Of a stretch of 64,000 nucleotides of DNA, positions 30,316 through 38,772 are shown piece after piece. The DNA comes from JACCQS01 sp050999295. Its GTDB lineage: Bacteria; Actinomycetota; Actinomycetes; Mycobacteriales; Geodermatophilaceae. How positions within the stretch are numbered: position 1 is the stretch's first letter; each line of letters starts with the position of its first letter. The stretch covers positions 1 to 64,000 of the forward strand of contig JBPCPI010000089.1 in the NCBI GenBank assembly GCA_050999295.1. Reading direction: 5' to 3'. The notes beneath the pieces are model-generated. The model saw nothing but the letters and a program-made list of their open reading frames with translations, was not told the DNA's origin and did not search any database. Position numbers and translations under genes: made by a program.

Positions 30316-31329
30316 TCAACCATGCACCTGCGGCTTGCCGAGCCGGCCCACCACGTCGTCCACGTCCATCCCATGGAGCCGGAGCAGGTTCTCGCCGAGA
30401 ATCTTGCGTTTGGCTACCTCCGTGAGCTGCGGGTAGCCATACCCGTCACACAGGTCCTGCGGTATCTGGAAGTCCATGAAGGCGCGAAGGGCCCACTGGG
30501 GATGGAAGATCGGCGCCTCGCTCCCGTATACGATCTTGTCCTCTCCGCACCAGAACAGCAGCTTCCCGAGGATCTCGGCGAACATCCGCGGTGCGCGTAC
30601 GAGGAAGTTGATCGTGGCAGCGAGCGAGGCGTAGAGATTCGCGTGCCGGATTAGTTGCCAGCAGGTCTCGTCGATGAACGGCAGGCCGACGTGGAAGATC
30701 ACGAAGTTCAGATCCGGGAAGGCCGCGGCGCAACCGTCCATGTCCCACGTCTGGGTGGCTTCGACCGGCTGGGGGCCGAGTGGCACGCCCTTATGCACGC
30801 CGATCAAATTGATCCCGAGTTCCTGGGCCTTCTCGAAGACCGGAAAGGCGATCTGGGGGTCGTCCATCCGCCAAGAGAACGGCGTACCGAAGTCATAGCG
30901 GACGTTGTAGAACTTGAAAGCCCGGGCGTTGAACTCGCCGACCTGGCGCTCCATGTCGTCAAGAGCGCGGCGGCCCTCCAGTGGGTTCACCGTGCCCCAG
31001 TAAACAGTGCGTTCCGGATCCCGGGCGGCCAGCTCGGTGCACTCCTGCCACGGTGAGAGCCCGTCCTTGAACATGTCTGTCAGAGGCAGGGGCATCGCCA
31101 CGAGCATGTCGGTGTCGGACTGGTCGTAGACCATCTCCTGGATGTCGTTGGCCGTCCACTGACGCAGCCATTCCTCTTGCGGCAGAACCTTTTCACCGTC
31201 TGGAGTCAAGGTCGCGTGGAACGCGTACAGATGGTTGATGAACATCTCGCCCGGCCGGCCGAAGGCGTTCTTGGGGTTGGCGTTGAAGGGGTGCGCGACG
31301 CCGTCGAAGACAAACGTGTCACCGATCAC
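30316..31329 (-). CDS. Amidohydrolase-2 family metal-dependent hydrolase/decarboxylase
   Basis: 337 residues from the GTG at 31329, seven bases after GGAGG; the longer frame upstream overlaps the next gene. TIM-barrel amidohydrolase (PF04909 type, as in ACMSD and resorcylate decarboxylase): IGVHKGVPLGP, a metal His in FVIFHVGLPF, and a late acidic metal site in YGSEAPIFHPQ. The N-terminal motif is DGVAHPFN rather than the classical DxHxH, an atypical variant. It overlaps by 11 bases the MIP18-type gene upstream in the same operon. Substrate unknown; probably a carboxylated ring or enol intermediate (inference). Confidence 0.78.
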   Translation of the reverse strand: MIGDTFVFDGVAHPFNANPKNAFGRPGEMFINHLYAFHATLTPDGEKVLPQEEWLRQWTANDIQEMVYDQSDTDMLVAMPLPLTDMFKDGLSPWQECTELAARDPERTVYWGTVNPLEGRRALDDMERQVGEFNARAFKFYNVRYDFGTPFSWRMDDPQIAFPVFEKAQELGINLIGVHKGVPLGPQPVEATQTWDMDGCAAAFPDLNFVIFHVGLPFIDETCWQLIRHANLYASLAATINFLVRAPRMFAEILGKLLFWCGEDKIVYGSEAPIFHPQWALRAFMDFQIPQDLCDGYGYPQLTEVAKRKILGENLLRLHGMDVDDVVGRLGKPQVHG

Positions 31330-31726
31330 GAGGAACCTCCGAAATGCTGAGTGGGAGTGCTGCGGGGTGGGCGGCCAGGTAGTCATCACGGCTGGACACC
31401 TGTGCCGGATCGGGTAGGAATCGGAGCTTGCGGCGTGCCTCTTCGGACAGACGATCGGTGGACCAGGCTTGGTCCCAAACGATCTCGACCTCGGCCTCGG
31501 TGACACCCGTCATCGCCGAGACCCGTTCCTCGACCTCGGTGAGCACTTTCGCGGCAAACGGGCACCAGCCGGATGTCAGGAGGAGTTCAACCCGGATACC
31601 GCCGGATTCATCCTGTACAGCGGTGTGCAGCAGGCCCATGTCGACGACCGAGATGCCCTTCTCCCGACAGCATGGGTCATAAACATCCTGCAGGGCTGAG
31701 GACACCTGAGGCAGCACGTTCGTCAT
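31319..31726 (-). CDS. MIP18/DUF59-family protein (PaaD-like)
   Basis: 135 residues from the ATG at 31726, behind AGGAGGT. Matches the MIP18/DUF59 fold used in Fe-S cluster loading (SufT) and in phenylacetyl-CoA epoxidase maturation (PaaD): LQDVYDPCC, VVDMGLLH, LLTSGWCPFA, and WDQAWSTDRLS. Cysteines are present in the PCC and GWCPF positions. It precedes the amidohydrolase in a two-gene operon divergent from the IclR gene, so it might mature a metal site of that enzyme (inference). Confidence 0.78.
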   Translation of the reverse strand: MTNVLPQVSSALQDVYDPCCREKGISVVDMGLLHTAVQDESGGIRVELLLTSGWCPFAAKVLTEVEERVSAMTGVTEAEVEIVWDQAWSTDRLSEEARRKLRFLPDPAQVSSRDDYLAAHPAALPLSISEVPRDR

Positions 31727-31775
31727 CGGCGGACCTCCTAGCGCGACCGTAGACGCCGTGCGATCTTTGCCCAAG

Positions 31776-31806
31776 CACCCAGATTTCATATCGTGAAATG
31801 AGGGTG
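31776..31806. promoter_or_regulatory. Nested dyad in the IclR divergent promoter
   Basis: CACCC-AG-ATTTCA-TATCG-TGAAAT-GA-GGGTG: inner arms of 6 bp (31783-31799) and outer arms of 5 bp, giving 11 of 13 positions symmetric. Lies between the MIP18/amidohydrolase operon and iclR-type gene. IclR-family operators are often palindromes of this length. Confidence 0.65.
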
Positions 31807-31826
31807 GCCCGAGTGTGGAGGCAGAC

Positions 31827-32588
31827 ATGACCGATAACCATCCCGTCGACGAACCCAACGACCTCGTGCAGAGCGTGTCCCGCGCTCTCAGAGTGCTCGA
31901 GGAAGTCACCCGATCCAATGGCCCGATCACGGTCAAGGCGCTCGCCCGGCGGACCGACCTGAATCTGTCCACGACCTATCACCTCGTCCGCACGCTTGCC
32001 TACGAGGGCTACCTGGTCAGGCAGCAGGATGGGAGGTATGACGTAGGCCCCGAGGTCCCCCGGCGGTTCTGCGATCTCCGTTCCACCCTCGCGAAGTCAC
32101 CCGATGCCCATCACGTCCTGCGCCATCTCGCGAGCACGACCCAACGCTCGGCCTACCTCGCACGATTCATCGGCGACCGCATCATGATCACCGATTTGGT
32201 CGAGGGCAGCGCTTCGCCCTATCTCGAGGACATCGAGGTGGGCCTGGAGGCGGCCGCCCACGCCACCGCGCTGGGCAAAGCGCTGCTGGCGACGCTTCCG
32301 CGGGCCCGTCGGCACCAATATCTCGCCGAGCAGGGGATGCGGCCGTTCACTCGCCGCACCGTCACGGACCCCGACGCTCTCGACGACGAACTGGCCACCG
32401 TAGGTCCCGGCCTCCCCGTGCTCGACCACGGACACTTCCGCGAGCACGTCACCTGTGCGGCCACACTGGTCCCCTGCGGTGGCGAAGACTCATGGTGGGC
32501 GCTCGCGGTGTCCGAGCGCGGACAGCGGATCAGCGACGCGGTGATCGACCACATGCTCCGAGCTGCGCAGGATCTGACAGTGCGCTAG
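31827..32588 (+). CDS. IclR-family transcriptional regulator
   Basis: 253 residues from the ATG at 31827, five bases after GGAGG (31817-31821). Winged helix about 15-75 (VSRALRVLEEV, LARRTDLNLSTTYHLVRTL, RYDVGPEV) and an effector domain with HATALGKALLATLP, the IclR hallmark. It controls divergent catabolic genes in most known cases, here the amidohydrolase operon, with the dyad 31776-31806 as its probable operator. The downstream MFS gene may be co-transcribed (start 150 bases after the stop). Confidence 0.88.
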   Translation: MTDNHPVDEPNDLVQSVSRALRVLEEVTRSNGPITVKALARRTDLNLSTTYHLVRTLAYEGYLVRQQDGRYDVGPEVPRRFCDLRSTLAKSPDAHHVLRHLASTTQRSAYLARFIGDRIMITDLVEGSASPYLEDIEVGLEAAAHATALGKALLATLPRARRHQYLAEQGMRPFTRRTVTDPDALDDELATVGPGLPVLDHGHFREHVTCAATLVPCGGEDSWWALAVSERGQRISDAVIDHMLRAAQDLTVR

Positions 32589-32738
32589 CTGTACCGACCC
32601 AGTGACGTGCAACTCGCAACCGGACCCATTGAGCCAGCTGATCGCCTGGCAGCTGCTCTCTCCTGGAACGGCCGCGGCGGCGTATCCCGCGCGCCCCCCA
32701 GACCTCGCCCCGTCAGACGCAACCAGAAGACTGTGTGG

Positions 32739-33908
32739 ATGAGCCACTGGCGGGCGATCGCGGGTGCCGTGTTGCTCGATCTCGCGATCAGCCCGCTGTT
32801 CGCCTGGGCCGTCCTTACGCCGCGGCTGAGCCATGACATCGGCGTCGACCAGTCAGCCCTGGCGACGGTGTTCTCGGTCGGATTGGCCTCCTTCACCGCT
32901 GGCGTTCTCCTCGGCGGCCGGCTAGCCGACCGGATGGCCCCGCGGCGGCTGGCCGCGATCTGTCTGGTAGGAACAGTGTCGGGCCTGGGTGGCAGTTCGA
33001 TCGCAACGTCGGTCACCACCCTGGTTCTGACATTCGGGATCACGCTCGGTGGTGTCACCGGAGTCGGGTACGCGACCGCAGTTCGGGTCGCCGTGACCGT
33101 CGTGTCACGGCGCGGGCTGGCACTCAGCCTCGTCGTCAGCGCCTACGCCGCCGGGACGGCGGTGTTGGCGCCGAGCATCATGGTCCTGCTTCACGTCTTC
33201 AGCATGACCACTACGCTGCTGATTCTCGCCGGCTTGGCCGGAGCTCTCCTGGCCGTCTCGGTCTACCTGCTGCCGACACAGGTCAACGCTGGTATTTCGG
33301 CGCAGCTACCGCTGCGCTGCCCCAGCCCCCTGCCGCGTGCCAAGGTTGGCGCACTCTGGGTCATCTTCTGCCTGGGCAGTGCGCCGGCCCTGGCCGCCTT
33401 CGCCCATGCCGGTCAGCTGGTTGGCAACACAGCCACGGCCACGGCCGCGGTGGCGACGCTCAGTGCCGGCAACCTCGTCGGGCGACTTCTCGCCGGTCCG
33501 TTGTCGGACCGGATCGGCGTCTACCCGGCACTGCACGGCAACGTCGCACTACTAGCTCTGTCCTGTCTGCCGGTGGCAGTGGGGGCGACCGGAACGCCGG
33601 TGTTGGTGTCCCTGCTCCTGCTCGGCACCCAGTACGGAGCGCTCTCGGCACTGGTCCCGGCGGCAACGGCCAGCGCGGTCCCAACCCAACGGTTCGGCTT
33701 CACGTACGGGCTGGTCTTCACCGGTTGGGGCCTGGCCGGACTGGTTGCGCCCATCGCCGCCGCCTCGGCCGTCGACTCCGTGGGTGTCGACGGTCTGAGT
33801 CGCGTCGCATTGGTGGTGGCAGTATTCACTTGGGCCGCGCTCCTCGGATACGGTATGGCATCGCGCCAAGCAGGACCCAAACCTGCGCGTGAGGGTCGTG
33901 GGGCCTAG
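32739..33908 (+). CDS. MFS transporter, OxlT-like
   Basis: 389 residues from the ATG at 32739, with only a weak ribosome site; longer in-frame starts lack a helix. Twelve predicted membrane segments, with the MFS loop motif GGRLADRMAPRRLA between helices 2 and 3 and GPLSDRIGVYPALHG in the second half. It resembles the oxalate/formate antiporter (OFA) and monocarboxylate-type branch. Likely carries a small carboxylate linked to the neighbouring IclR/amidohydrolase unit. Substrate unproven. Confidence 0.78.
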   Translation: MSHWRAIAGAVLLDLAISPLFAWAVLTPRLSHDIGVDQSALATVFSVGLASFTAGVLLGGRLADRMAPRRLAAICLVGTVSGLGGSSIATSVTTLVLTFGITLGGVTGVGYATAVRVAVTVVSRRGLALSLVVSAYAAGTAVLAPSIMVLLHVFSMTTTLLILAGLAGALLAVSVYLLPTQVNAGISAQLPLRCPSPLPRAKVGALWVIFCLGSAPALAAFAHAGQLVGNTATATAAVATLSAGNLVGRLLAGPLSDRIGVYPALHGNVALLALSCLPVAVGATGTPVLVSLLLLGTQYGALSALVPAATASAVPTQRFGFTYGLVFTGWGLAGLVAPIAAASAVDSVGVDGLSRVALVVAVFTWAALLGYGMASRQAGPKPAREGRGA

Positions 33909-34119
33909 GTCCGAGGTCAACTCTTGAACGCGTCGTCGCACCCCACGGGCACGGCGCGAAGTTCAGCCACAATGGCGATCGCCTTCCCAGATGTAAGAAC
34001 GGGGTGACTGCGATGTCACCGGTTCGCCCATAAGGAGGTGGACCGTGACGCGAATGGCGGGCATCGACAAATTGAGTCAACCACGCCACCCACGCGCGCA
34101 TTTTCGTCAACGCGGAGGG

Positions 34120-34148
34120 TTGACCGACTTGACGAGTGGTCCTACCAT
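34120..34148 (+). promoter_or_regulatory. GntR-paralogue-3 promoter with operator over -10
   Basis: TTGACC (34120-34125), 17-base spacer, TACCAT (34143-34148), with TGGTCCTACCA at 34137-34147. Same structure and spacing as 27661-27689, but the surrounding bases have diverged, so the element itself appears conserved. Confidence 0.76.
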
Positions 34149-34180
34149 TCGTCGAAGCGGTTGGACCTTCGGAGGTGCAT

Positions 34181-34975
34181 GTGGAGTCACCCAGCCCCAA
34201 TCTCTCTGGTCTCGTGGGCGACCACTACCGCTCGGACCCGGTGTCCGCCGGGCTTTCCGATGTCATTCGCTTAGCGCCGGGGGATCGGCTGCCCGGCGAG
34301 CGAGACCTCGCCATCACACTCGGGGTGAGTCGCACGGCGCTGCGTGACCGGTTGCGGTTGATGGAGGGCTTGGGGGTTCTAAGGCGCACAACCGGCTCAG
34401 GCACCTTCGTGCAGGACCTTGATCCCACCGGCCTCGCGCTCGCCCTCGACATCGCACTGTCCTCGTCGCGGATTCCGCTCTCGGCGTTGCACAGCGTGCG
34501 GACGGCGATCGAGCGGCAGGCGGCCATTGAAGCGGCTGGTCAACAGGATCCCGTGCTGATCGCCCATATGCGGAAAGCGGTGGACACGATCGCCGCGTCG
34601 CCTGACAACCCCGAGGTGGACGCTGCGGACTTCCACTTTCATGACACTTTGCTACGGGCTTCCGGCAATCAGGCCCTCGCGTTTTTCGCCAGCGCTCTTG
34701 GCGGTGTGCTCCACAAGGCTCTTCACGAGCGACGCATCGAGATGCGCAAGATCGCCGGTGACCGCGAGATCATGGTGCGCCTTCATCGCGACATCTATGA
34801 TGCGGTGGCCTCCGGGGATTCCGCGGCCGCCGCCGCAGCAGTCGACGAGCATTTCGCCACTTTCGACCGGCTGGCGATCGCGGCCCAGAAGTTGACCGCG
34901 CCCTCCGAACTGAATGCCAGGAAGGCAGGCTCTCGGACGACCAGGGACCTCGGGGGCGCCTTTTCTCCTGACTGA
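34181..34975 (+). CDS. GntR/FadR-family regulator (paralogue 3)
   Basis: 264 residues from the GTG at 34181 (GGAGG-TGCAT-GTG). Near-identical to the protein at 27722 over the winged helix and FCD domain, with differences mainly at both ends and near residue 145. It precedes an intact TRAP transporter operon and probably controls it in response to the imported acid; FCD domains typically bind carboxylates through a metal. Its promoter element matches that of the paralogue and of the P450/diiron divergent region. Confidence 0.9.
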   Translation: MESPSPNLSGLVGDHYRSDPVSAGLSDVIRLAPGDRLPGERDLAITLGVSRTALRDRLRLMEGLGVLRRTTGSGTFVQDLDPTGLALALDIALSSSRIPLSALHSVRTAIERQAAIEAAGQQDPVLIAHMRKAVDTIAASPDNPEVDAADFHFHDTLLRASGNQALAFFASALGGVLHKALHERRIEMRKIAGDREIMVRLHRDIYDAVASGDSAAAAAAVDEHFATFDRLAIAAQKLTAPSELNARKAGSRTTRDLGGAFSPD

Positions 34976-35078
34976 CGTGCGAACGATGTACGGGCACCGC
35001 ACCGGCTACCAGTGGAATGCCTACGACCCACCCACCTATCCCTGCCCCCAACCAGGTCTCACGATGAGGAGCGCAACG

Positions 35079-36152
35079 ATGCGCACACTGTGGAAAACAA
35101 CGATTGTGCTGTTGAGCGTGGCGTTATTGATTGTGTCATGCGGCGGGTCCGGCGGCGGGGGTGGCTCCTCCGATGAGGGAGGGGGTAGTGCTGCGGCCCA
35201 GGATTGCACTGACAAGACAATCCGGCTCAGTTTCATCGCCTCCGACACCTCGACCTGGGCCAAGGCCTCCGAGGAGTTCAAGGAGCGCACGGAATCCGAG
35301 ACTGACGGGCGCATCACCGTGGAGCTGTACTCCGGTGGCCAGCTGGCGTCAGGAAATCAGCAAGCCGAACTGCAGCAGGTGCAGCAGGGGGTCATTGACG
35401 CGCTGTGGGTCAGCCCCATCATTCTCGCTCTCTATGCCGATCCCCGCTTCGACATCTACAGCCTGCCGTTCCTGTTTCCAGACCATGAAGTCGCGAACGA
35501 GGTCATCGATGGCGAGGTGGGCGAGCTGACCGAGGGCTGGCTTCGGGAAGCGGGGTTTGAGCCGCTCGGATGGGGTGTCAACGGCTTCCGGCAGGTCACC
35601 AACGACGAAAGACCAATCCGGACGCCGGCGGACATGGAGGGACTCAAGTTCCGTGTCGCCGGGACCGACCTCTTCAAGACCGTCTTCAGCGAACTCGGTG
35701 CCGAGCCGGTCACGATGAGTTTCGGTGAGGTCTTCACCGCCTTGCAGCAGGGGGCGATCGACGGCCAGGAGAACCCGCTGTCGATCATCTACAGCTCCAG
35801 CCTGCAGGACGTACAAAGCCATGTGAGCTTGTGGAACTACAGCTATGACCCGCTGGTCCTTGCCATGAATCAGGGGGCTTTCGATGGGCTGTGCGCCGAA
35901 GATCAGGAAGTGCTCAAGACGGCGGCCCAAGCCGGTGGAGATCTCCAGCGTGAGCTCACCATCGAGGAGGACGAGAGCCTGCCAGCCCAGCTCGAAGCCG
36001 AAGGCATGGAGGTAGTGCCGACCGAGGATATCGACGTGGAAGCCTTCCGCGACCTCATCGTCGAGCCGATCTACACCCAGTGGGAGGAGATCATCGGTGC
36101 GGACAACTTGCAGATGATGGTGGACGCCGTCGAGCAGGCCGAGGGCTCCTGA
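35079..36152 (+). CDS. dctP: TRAP transporter solute-binding lipoprotein
   Basis: 357 residues from the ATG at 35079, with AGGAG eight bases upstream. Signal peptide with lipobox LIVSC (C21) and a glycine/serine linker. DctP fold: KASEEFKERTESETDGRI, RFDIYSLPFLFPDH, GFRQVTNDERPIRTPADMEGLKFRV (the conserved arginine that holds the carboxylate) and SFGEVFTALQQGAIDGQENPL. Captures an organic acid outside the cell for DctQM. First gene of a TGATG-coupled dctPQM operon. Confidence 0.93.
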   Translation: MRTLWKTTIVLLSVALLIVSCGGSGGGGGSSDEGGGSAAAQDCTDKTIRLSFIASDTSTWAKASEEFKERTESETDGRITVELYSGGQLASGNQQAELQQVQQGVIDALWVSPIILALYADPRFDIYSLPFLFPDHEVANEVIDGEVGELTEGWLREAGFEPLGWGVNGFRQVTNDERPIRTPADMEGLKFRVAGTDLFKTVFSELGAEPVTMSFGEVFTALQQGAIDGQENPLSIIYSSSLQDVQSHVSLWNYSYDPLVLAMNQGAFDGLCAEDQEVLKTAAQAGGDLQRELTIEEDESLPAQLEAEGMEVVPTEDIDVEAFRDLIVEPIYTQWEEIIGADNLQMMVDAVEQAEGS

Positions 36153-36742
36153 TGAGTCCGGCGGGAGGTCGTCGGCGCCAAGACGATGCCGCCGACCTCT
36201 CGCCTCTGGAGCGGGCCGCGGAACAGGCCGCGGTCGCGCAGCCGACGGGCGCAGATCGCCTGGACGACGACACGCCGGCTCGTCTGGCGCCTGATGACTA
36301 TGCTGGGATGCTCCTGCTGGCCGTCATGGTTCTGATTGCGCTGGTCGCGGTTGCGGGCCGATTCTTCCCCGCCCTTTCCATCCCGTACTCCGACCAGATG
36401 CTGCCCGACATGCTGGTGTGGCTGGCCTTGCTGGGCGCGGTCAGTGCGGTCCGATGGCGCCAGCATCTGGGCATGAGCGCTCTGATCGACAAGCTACCCC
36501 CGCGGGGCCGACAGTCTCTTTCCGTCGGCGTCAACCTGCTTGCCGTGACATTCTTCGCGGTCATCGCTTACCGCGGGTTCGAAGTGGTCCGACTGCAGTA
36601 CTCCTCAGGACTGGACAGCCCCGGTGGCTACCCGTCGTGGCTCGTCGCCCTGGCGTTCCCGGTCTGCGCGGTGCTCATCATCGGCCGGTTGCTGTGGAAC
36701 GCCTGGCTCAGCGCCCGTCGGCTGGCAAGGACTGACCGCTGA
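36152..36742 (+). CDS. dctQ: TRAP transporter small permease
   Basis: 196 residues from the ATG overlapping the dctP stop. An N-terminal hydrophilic stretch of about 45 residues is followed by four membrane segments (LLLAVMVLIALVAVAG, LVWLALLGAVSAV, LLAVTFFAVIAYRGF, FPVCAVLIIGRLLW), the DctQ pattern. The long cytosolic head is more than usual. Overlaps dctM by one base. Confidence 0.88.
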   Translation: MSPAGGRRRQDDAADLSPLERAAEQAAVAQPTGADRLDDDTPARLAPDDYAGMLLLAVMVLIALVAVAGRFFPALSIPYSDQMLPDMLVWLALLGAVSAVRWRQHLGMSALIDKLPPRGRQSLSVGVNLLAVTFFAVIAYRGFEVVRLQYSSGLDSPGGYPSWLVALAFPVCAVLIIGRLLWNAWLSARRLARTDR

Positions 36743-38232
36743 TGGACCCCCTGGTGACGCTGGTGCTCTTCGCGTCCTTTGTCATCCTTCTGGCGGTCGG
36801 CGCGCCCATCTACCTTTCCCTTGGCCTGTCCGCTCTGATCGTCATAGCGGTCTTTGACCTGGTGCCTCTTGCCGCCGTGCCGAGTCAGATCCAAGGATCG
36901 CTCTCCTCGTTCACGTTGCTGGCAGTGCCGTTCTTCATATTTGCGGGGAACTTGCTGGCGGGCTCGGAGCTGACGGCTCGGCTGATCGACCTCTCGCGCG
37001 CTGTGGTCGGTCGGGTGCGTGGTGGGCTAGCCATTGTCACGACGATCACCGGGGTCTTCTTCGCCGGCATCTCCGGGTCTGGCCCAGCCGACACCGCAGC
37101 CCTAGGGGCGACCCTGCTGCCGGCCTTGGACAGGGACCGGTACGACAAGGGCTTCAGTGCGGCCTTGGTCGCGGCGAGCGGCGCGATCGGTATCATCGTT
37201 CCTCCCTCGATCGCGCTCATCATCTACGGGGTGGTGGCCAATGCGTCCATCGGCCGGCTGTTCCTGGCTGGCGTTCTCCCCGGAGTCCTCGTGGCCGTGA
37301 GCCTTGCCGTGGTGAGCGTGATCCAGTCAAGGCGGAAGGGATACGGTCCGCTCGAGCCCGCTCACGAAACCCTCGCCTCCGCTGACCCGATCGGCAGCAA
37401 GGCCCTCGCCCCGCCGCATGCCGGATCCGCCCACCCGGAAGCGGGCCAGGAAAGGCGTACGGAGGCTGGCAAGGTAACCGGCACGGAGGACCGGGTGGCC
37501 GTGCACGTGGAAACCGGGCCGGTCGATGAGCGCACACTCGCCGCCCCCCCGCGTCCCGGCCGTGCCCGCCTGATCGCCCACACATTCCGCCGCGCAGTGT
37601 GGGGCCTGCTCGCGCCGTTGATCATCCTCGGCGGAATCTATGGCGGCATATTCACACCGACGGAGGCGGCTGCGGTCGTTGTGCTGTACGCCTTGTTCGT
37701 TGGCGTTTTCGTCTACCGCGACATGCGGATCAAGTCCTTCATATCCGTGCTGGCGGAGTCCACCCGGACGACTGGTGTGGTCATGATCATCGTGGCGTGC
37801 GCGTCGTTGTTCGCGTTCCTGCTCAATACCCAGGGCATCGCCAGAGCTGCGGCGACCGGACTGGCCGACGCCATACCCAATGCCGTCCTCACCCTGCTGC
37901 TGATCAACGTGATCCTGTTGGTCGCGGGCGCCTTCCTCGATGCGATCAGCGTCTTCTACATCCTCACGCCGATCTTGCTGCCCACCGCAGTCGCCTTCGG
38001 CGTGGACCCGATTCATTTCGGCATCATCATGTGTGTCAACCTCGCCATCGGACAGATCACGCCGCCCGTGGGAGTCAATCTGTACGTTGCCGCCGCGGTG
38101 GGGAGGATTCCGGTGGCGCGTGTGATCGGCTCGCTCGGGCCGATCCTGCTCGCCGAACTCGTCGCTCTGGGCATCATCACCTTCGTTCCCGGCCTCAGCC
38201 TGTGGCTGCCCGACGTCCTGGGTGTCCTATGA
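36742..38232 (+). CDS. dctM: TRAP transporter large permease with hydrophilic insert
   Basis: 496 residues, longer than the usual 425-440. DctM motifs: SGSGPADTAALG, PPSIALIIYG, GIIVPPS and the closing CVNLAIGQITPPVGVN. Residues about 195-280 form a polar, proline/glutamate/alanine-rich loop (PLEPAHETLASAD through TLAAPPRPGR) between membrane halves, absent from typical members. The substrate is imported with sodium. Its stop overlaps the start of the PPC-domain gene. A deleted remnant of the same gene is at 28631-28690. Confidence 0.9.
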   Translation: MDPLVTLVLFASFVILLAVGAPIYLSLGLSALIVIAVFDLVPLAAVPSQIQGSLSSFTLLAVPFFIFAGNLLAGSELTARLIDLSRAVVGRVRGGLAIVTTITGVFFAGISGSGPADTAALGATLLPALDRDRYDKGFSAALVAASGAIGIIVPPSIALIIYGVVANASIGRLFLAGVLPGVLVAVSLAVVSVIQSRRKGYGPLEPAHETLASADPIGSKALAPPHAGSAHPEAGQERRTEAGKVTGTEDRVAVHVETGPVDERTLAAPPRPGRARLIAHTFRRAVWGLLAPLIILGGIYGGIFTPTEAAAVVVLYALFVGVFVYRDMRIKSFISVLAESTRTTGVVMIIVACASLFAFLLNTQGIARAAATGLADAIPNAVLTLLLINVILLVAGAFLDAISVFYILTPILLPTAVAFGVDPIHFGIIMCVNLAIGQITPPVGVNLYVAAAVGRIPVARVIGSLGPILLAELVALGIITFVPGLSLWLPDVLGVL

Positions 38233-38699
38233 GAACGGCGTCTGGAACCGGACTTGTCCTGGTCCGTCTCGAGGCGACTGAAGACGTTTTCGCCGGATTG
38301 TTGATGGTCTTCGACGATTTGGGCGTCGATGCTGCATCGGTCAGCGGGATGGTGGGCAGCCTGCAGCGGGTGGAGTACGCGACAGCAGTGTGCGACCCGC
38401 GCGGGCGCCCTGGCTATAGCCGCAGCGTCATACGGAATGGTCCCATCGAGATCGGGTCCGCGCAGGGGCAACTGGGCCGGAATCCAGCCGGCCGACCTGA
38501 GCTGCATTTGCACGGGGTCTTCTTCACCGACGTCGGAACGGTGTTCGGCGGACATGTCGTCGAGGCCGAGGTCCTCGTCACCGTCGAGGTCGCCCTCATC
38601 CCCGATCGCGATGTCGGCTGGAGCAGGGACTACGTACGAGTCAAAGGATCGGATCCGCTACCTGTCCTGCAACCGATCAACACGGAGGGTAACGCCTAG
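38229..38699 (+). CDS. PPC/DUF296-domain protein
   Basis: 156 residues from the ATG overlapping the dctM stop (ATGA). The whole protein is one PPC/DUF296 domain: FAGLLMVFDDLGVDAASVSG, then PELHLHGVFF and GGHVVEAEVLVTVEVAL, where the His residues form the metal site described in bacterial PPC proteins. No AT-hook. A duplicate remains at 28726. Coupling to a TRAP operon, and its retention in the collapsed copy, suggest a role in handling or sensing the transported compound. Function unknown. Confidence 0.8.
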   Translation: MRTASGTGLVLVRLEATEDVFAGLLMVFDDLGVDAASVSGMVGSLQRVEYATAVCDPRGRPGYSRSVIRNGPIEIGSAQGQLGRNPAGRPELHLHGVFFTDVGTVFGGHVVEAEVLVTVEVALIPDRDVGWSRDYVRVKGSDPLPVLQPINTEGNA

Positions 38700-38772
38700 T
38701 GACCACGCCAACTGTCAGCTTCGGCCCATGCCAAAGTGCTCGCTGCTCGACTGCACACAGAGGAGGCCGCAC

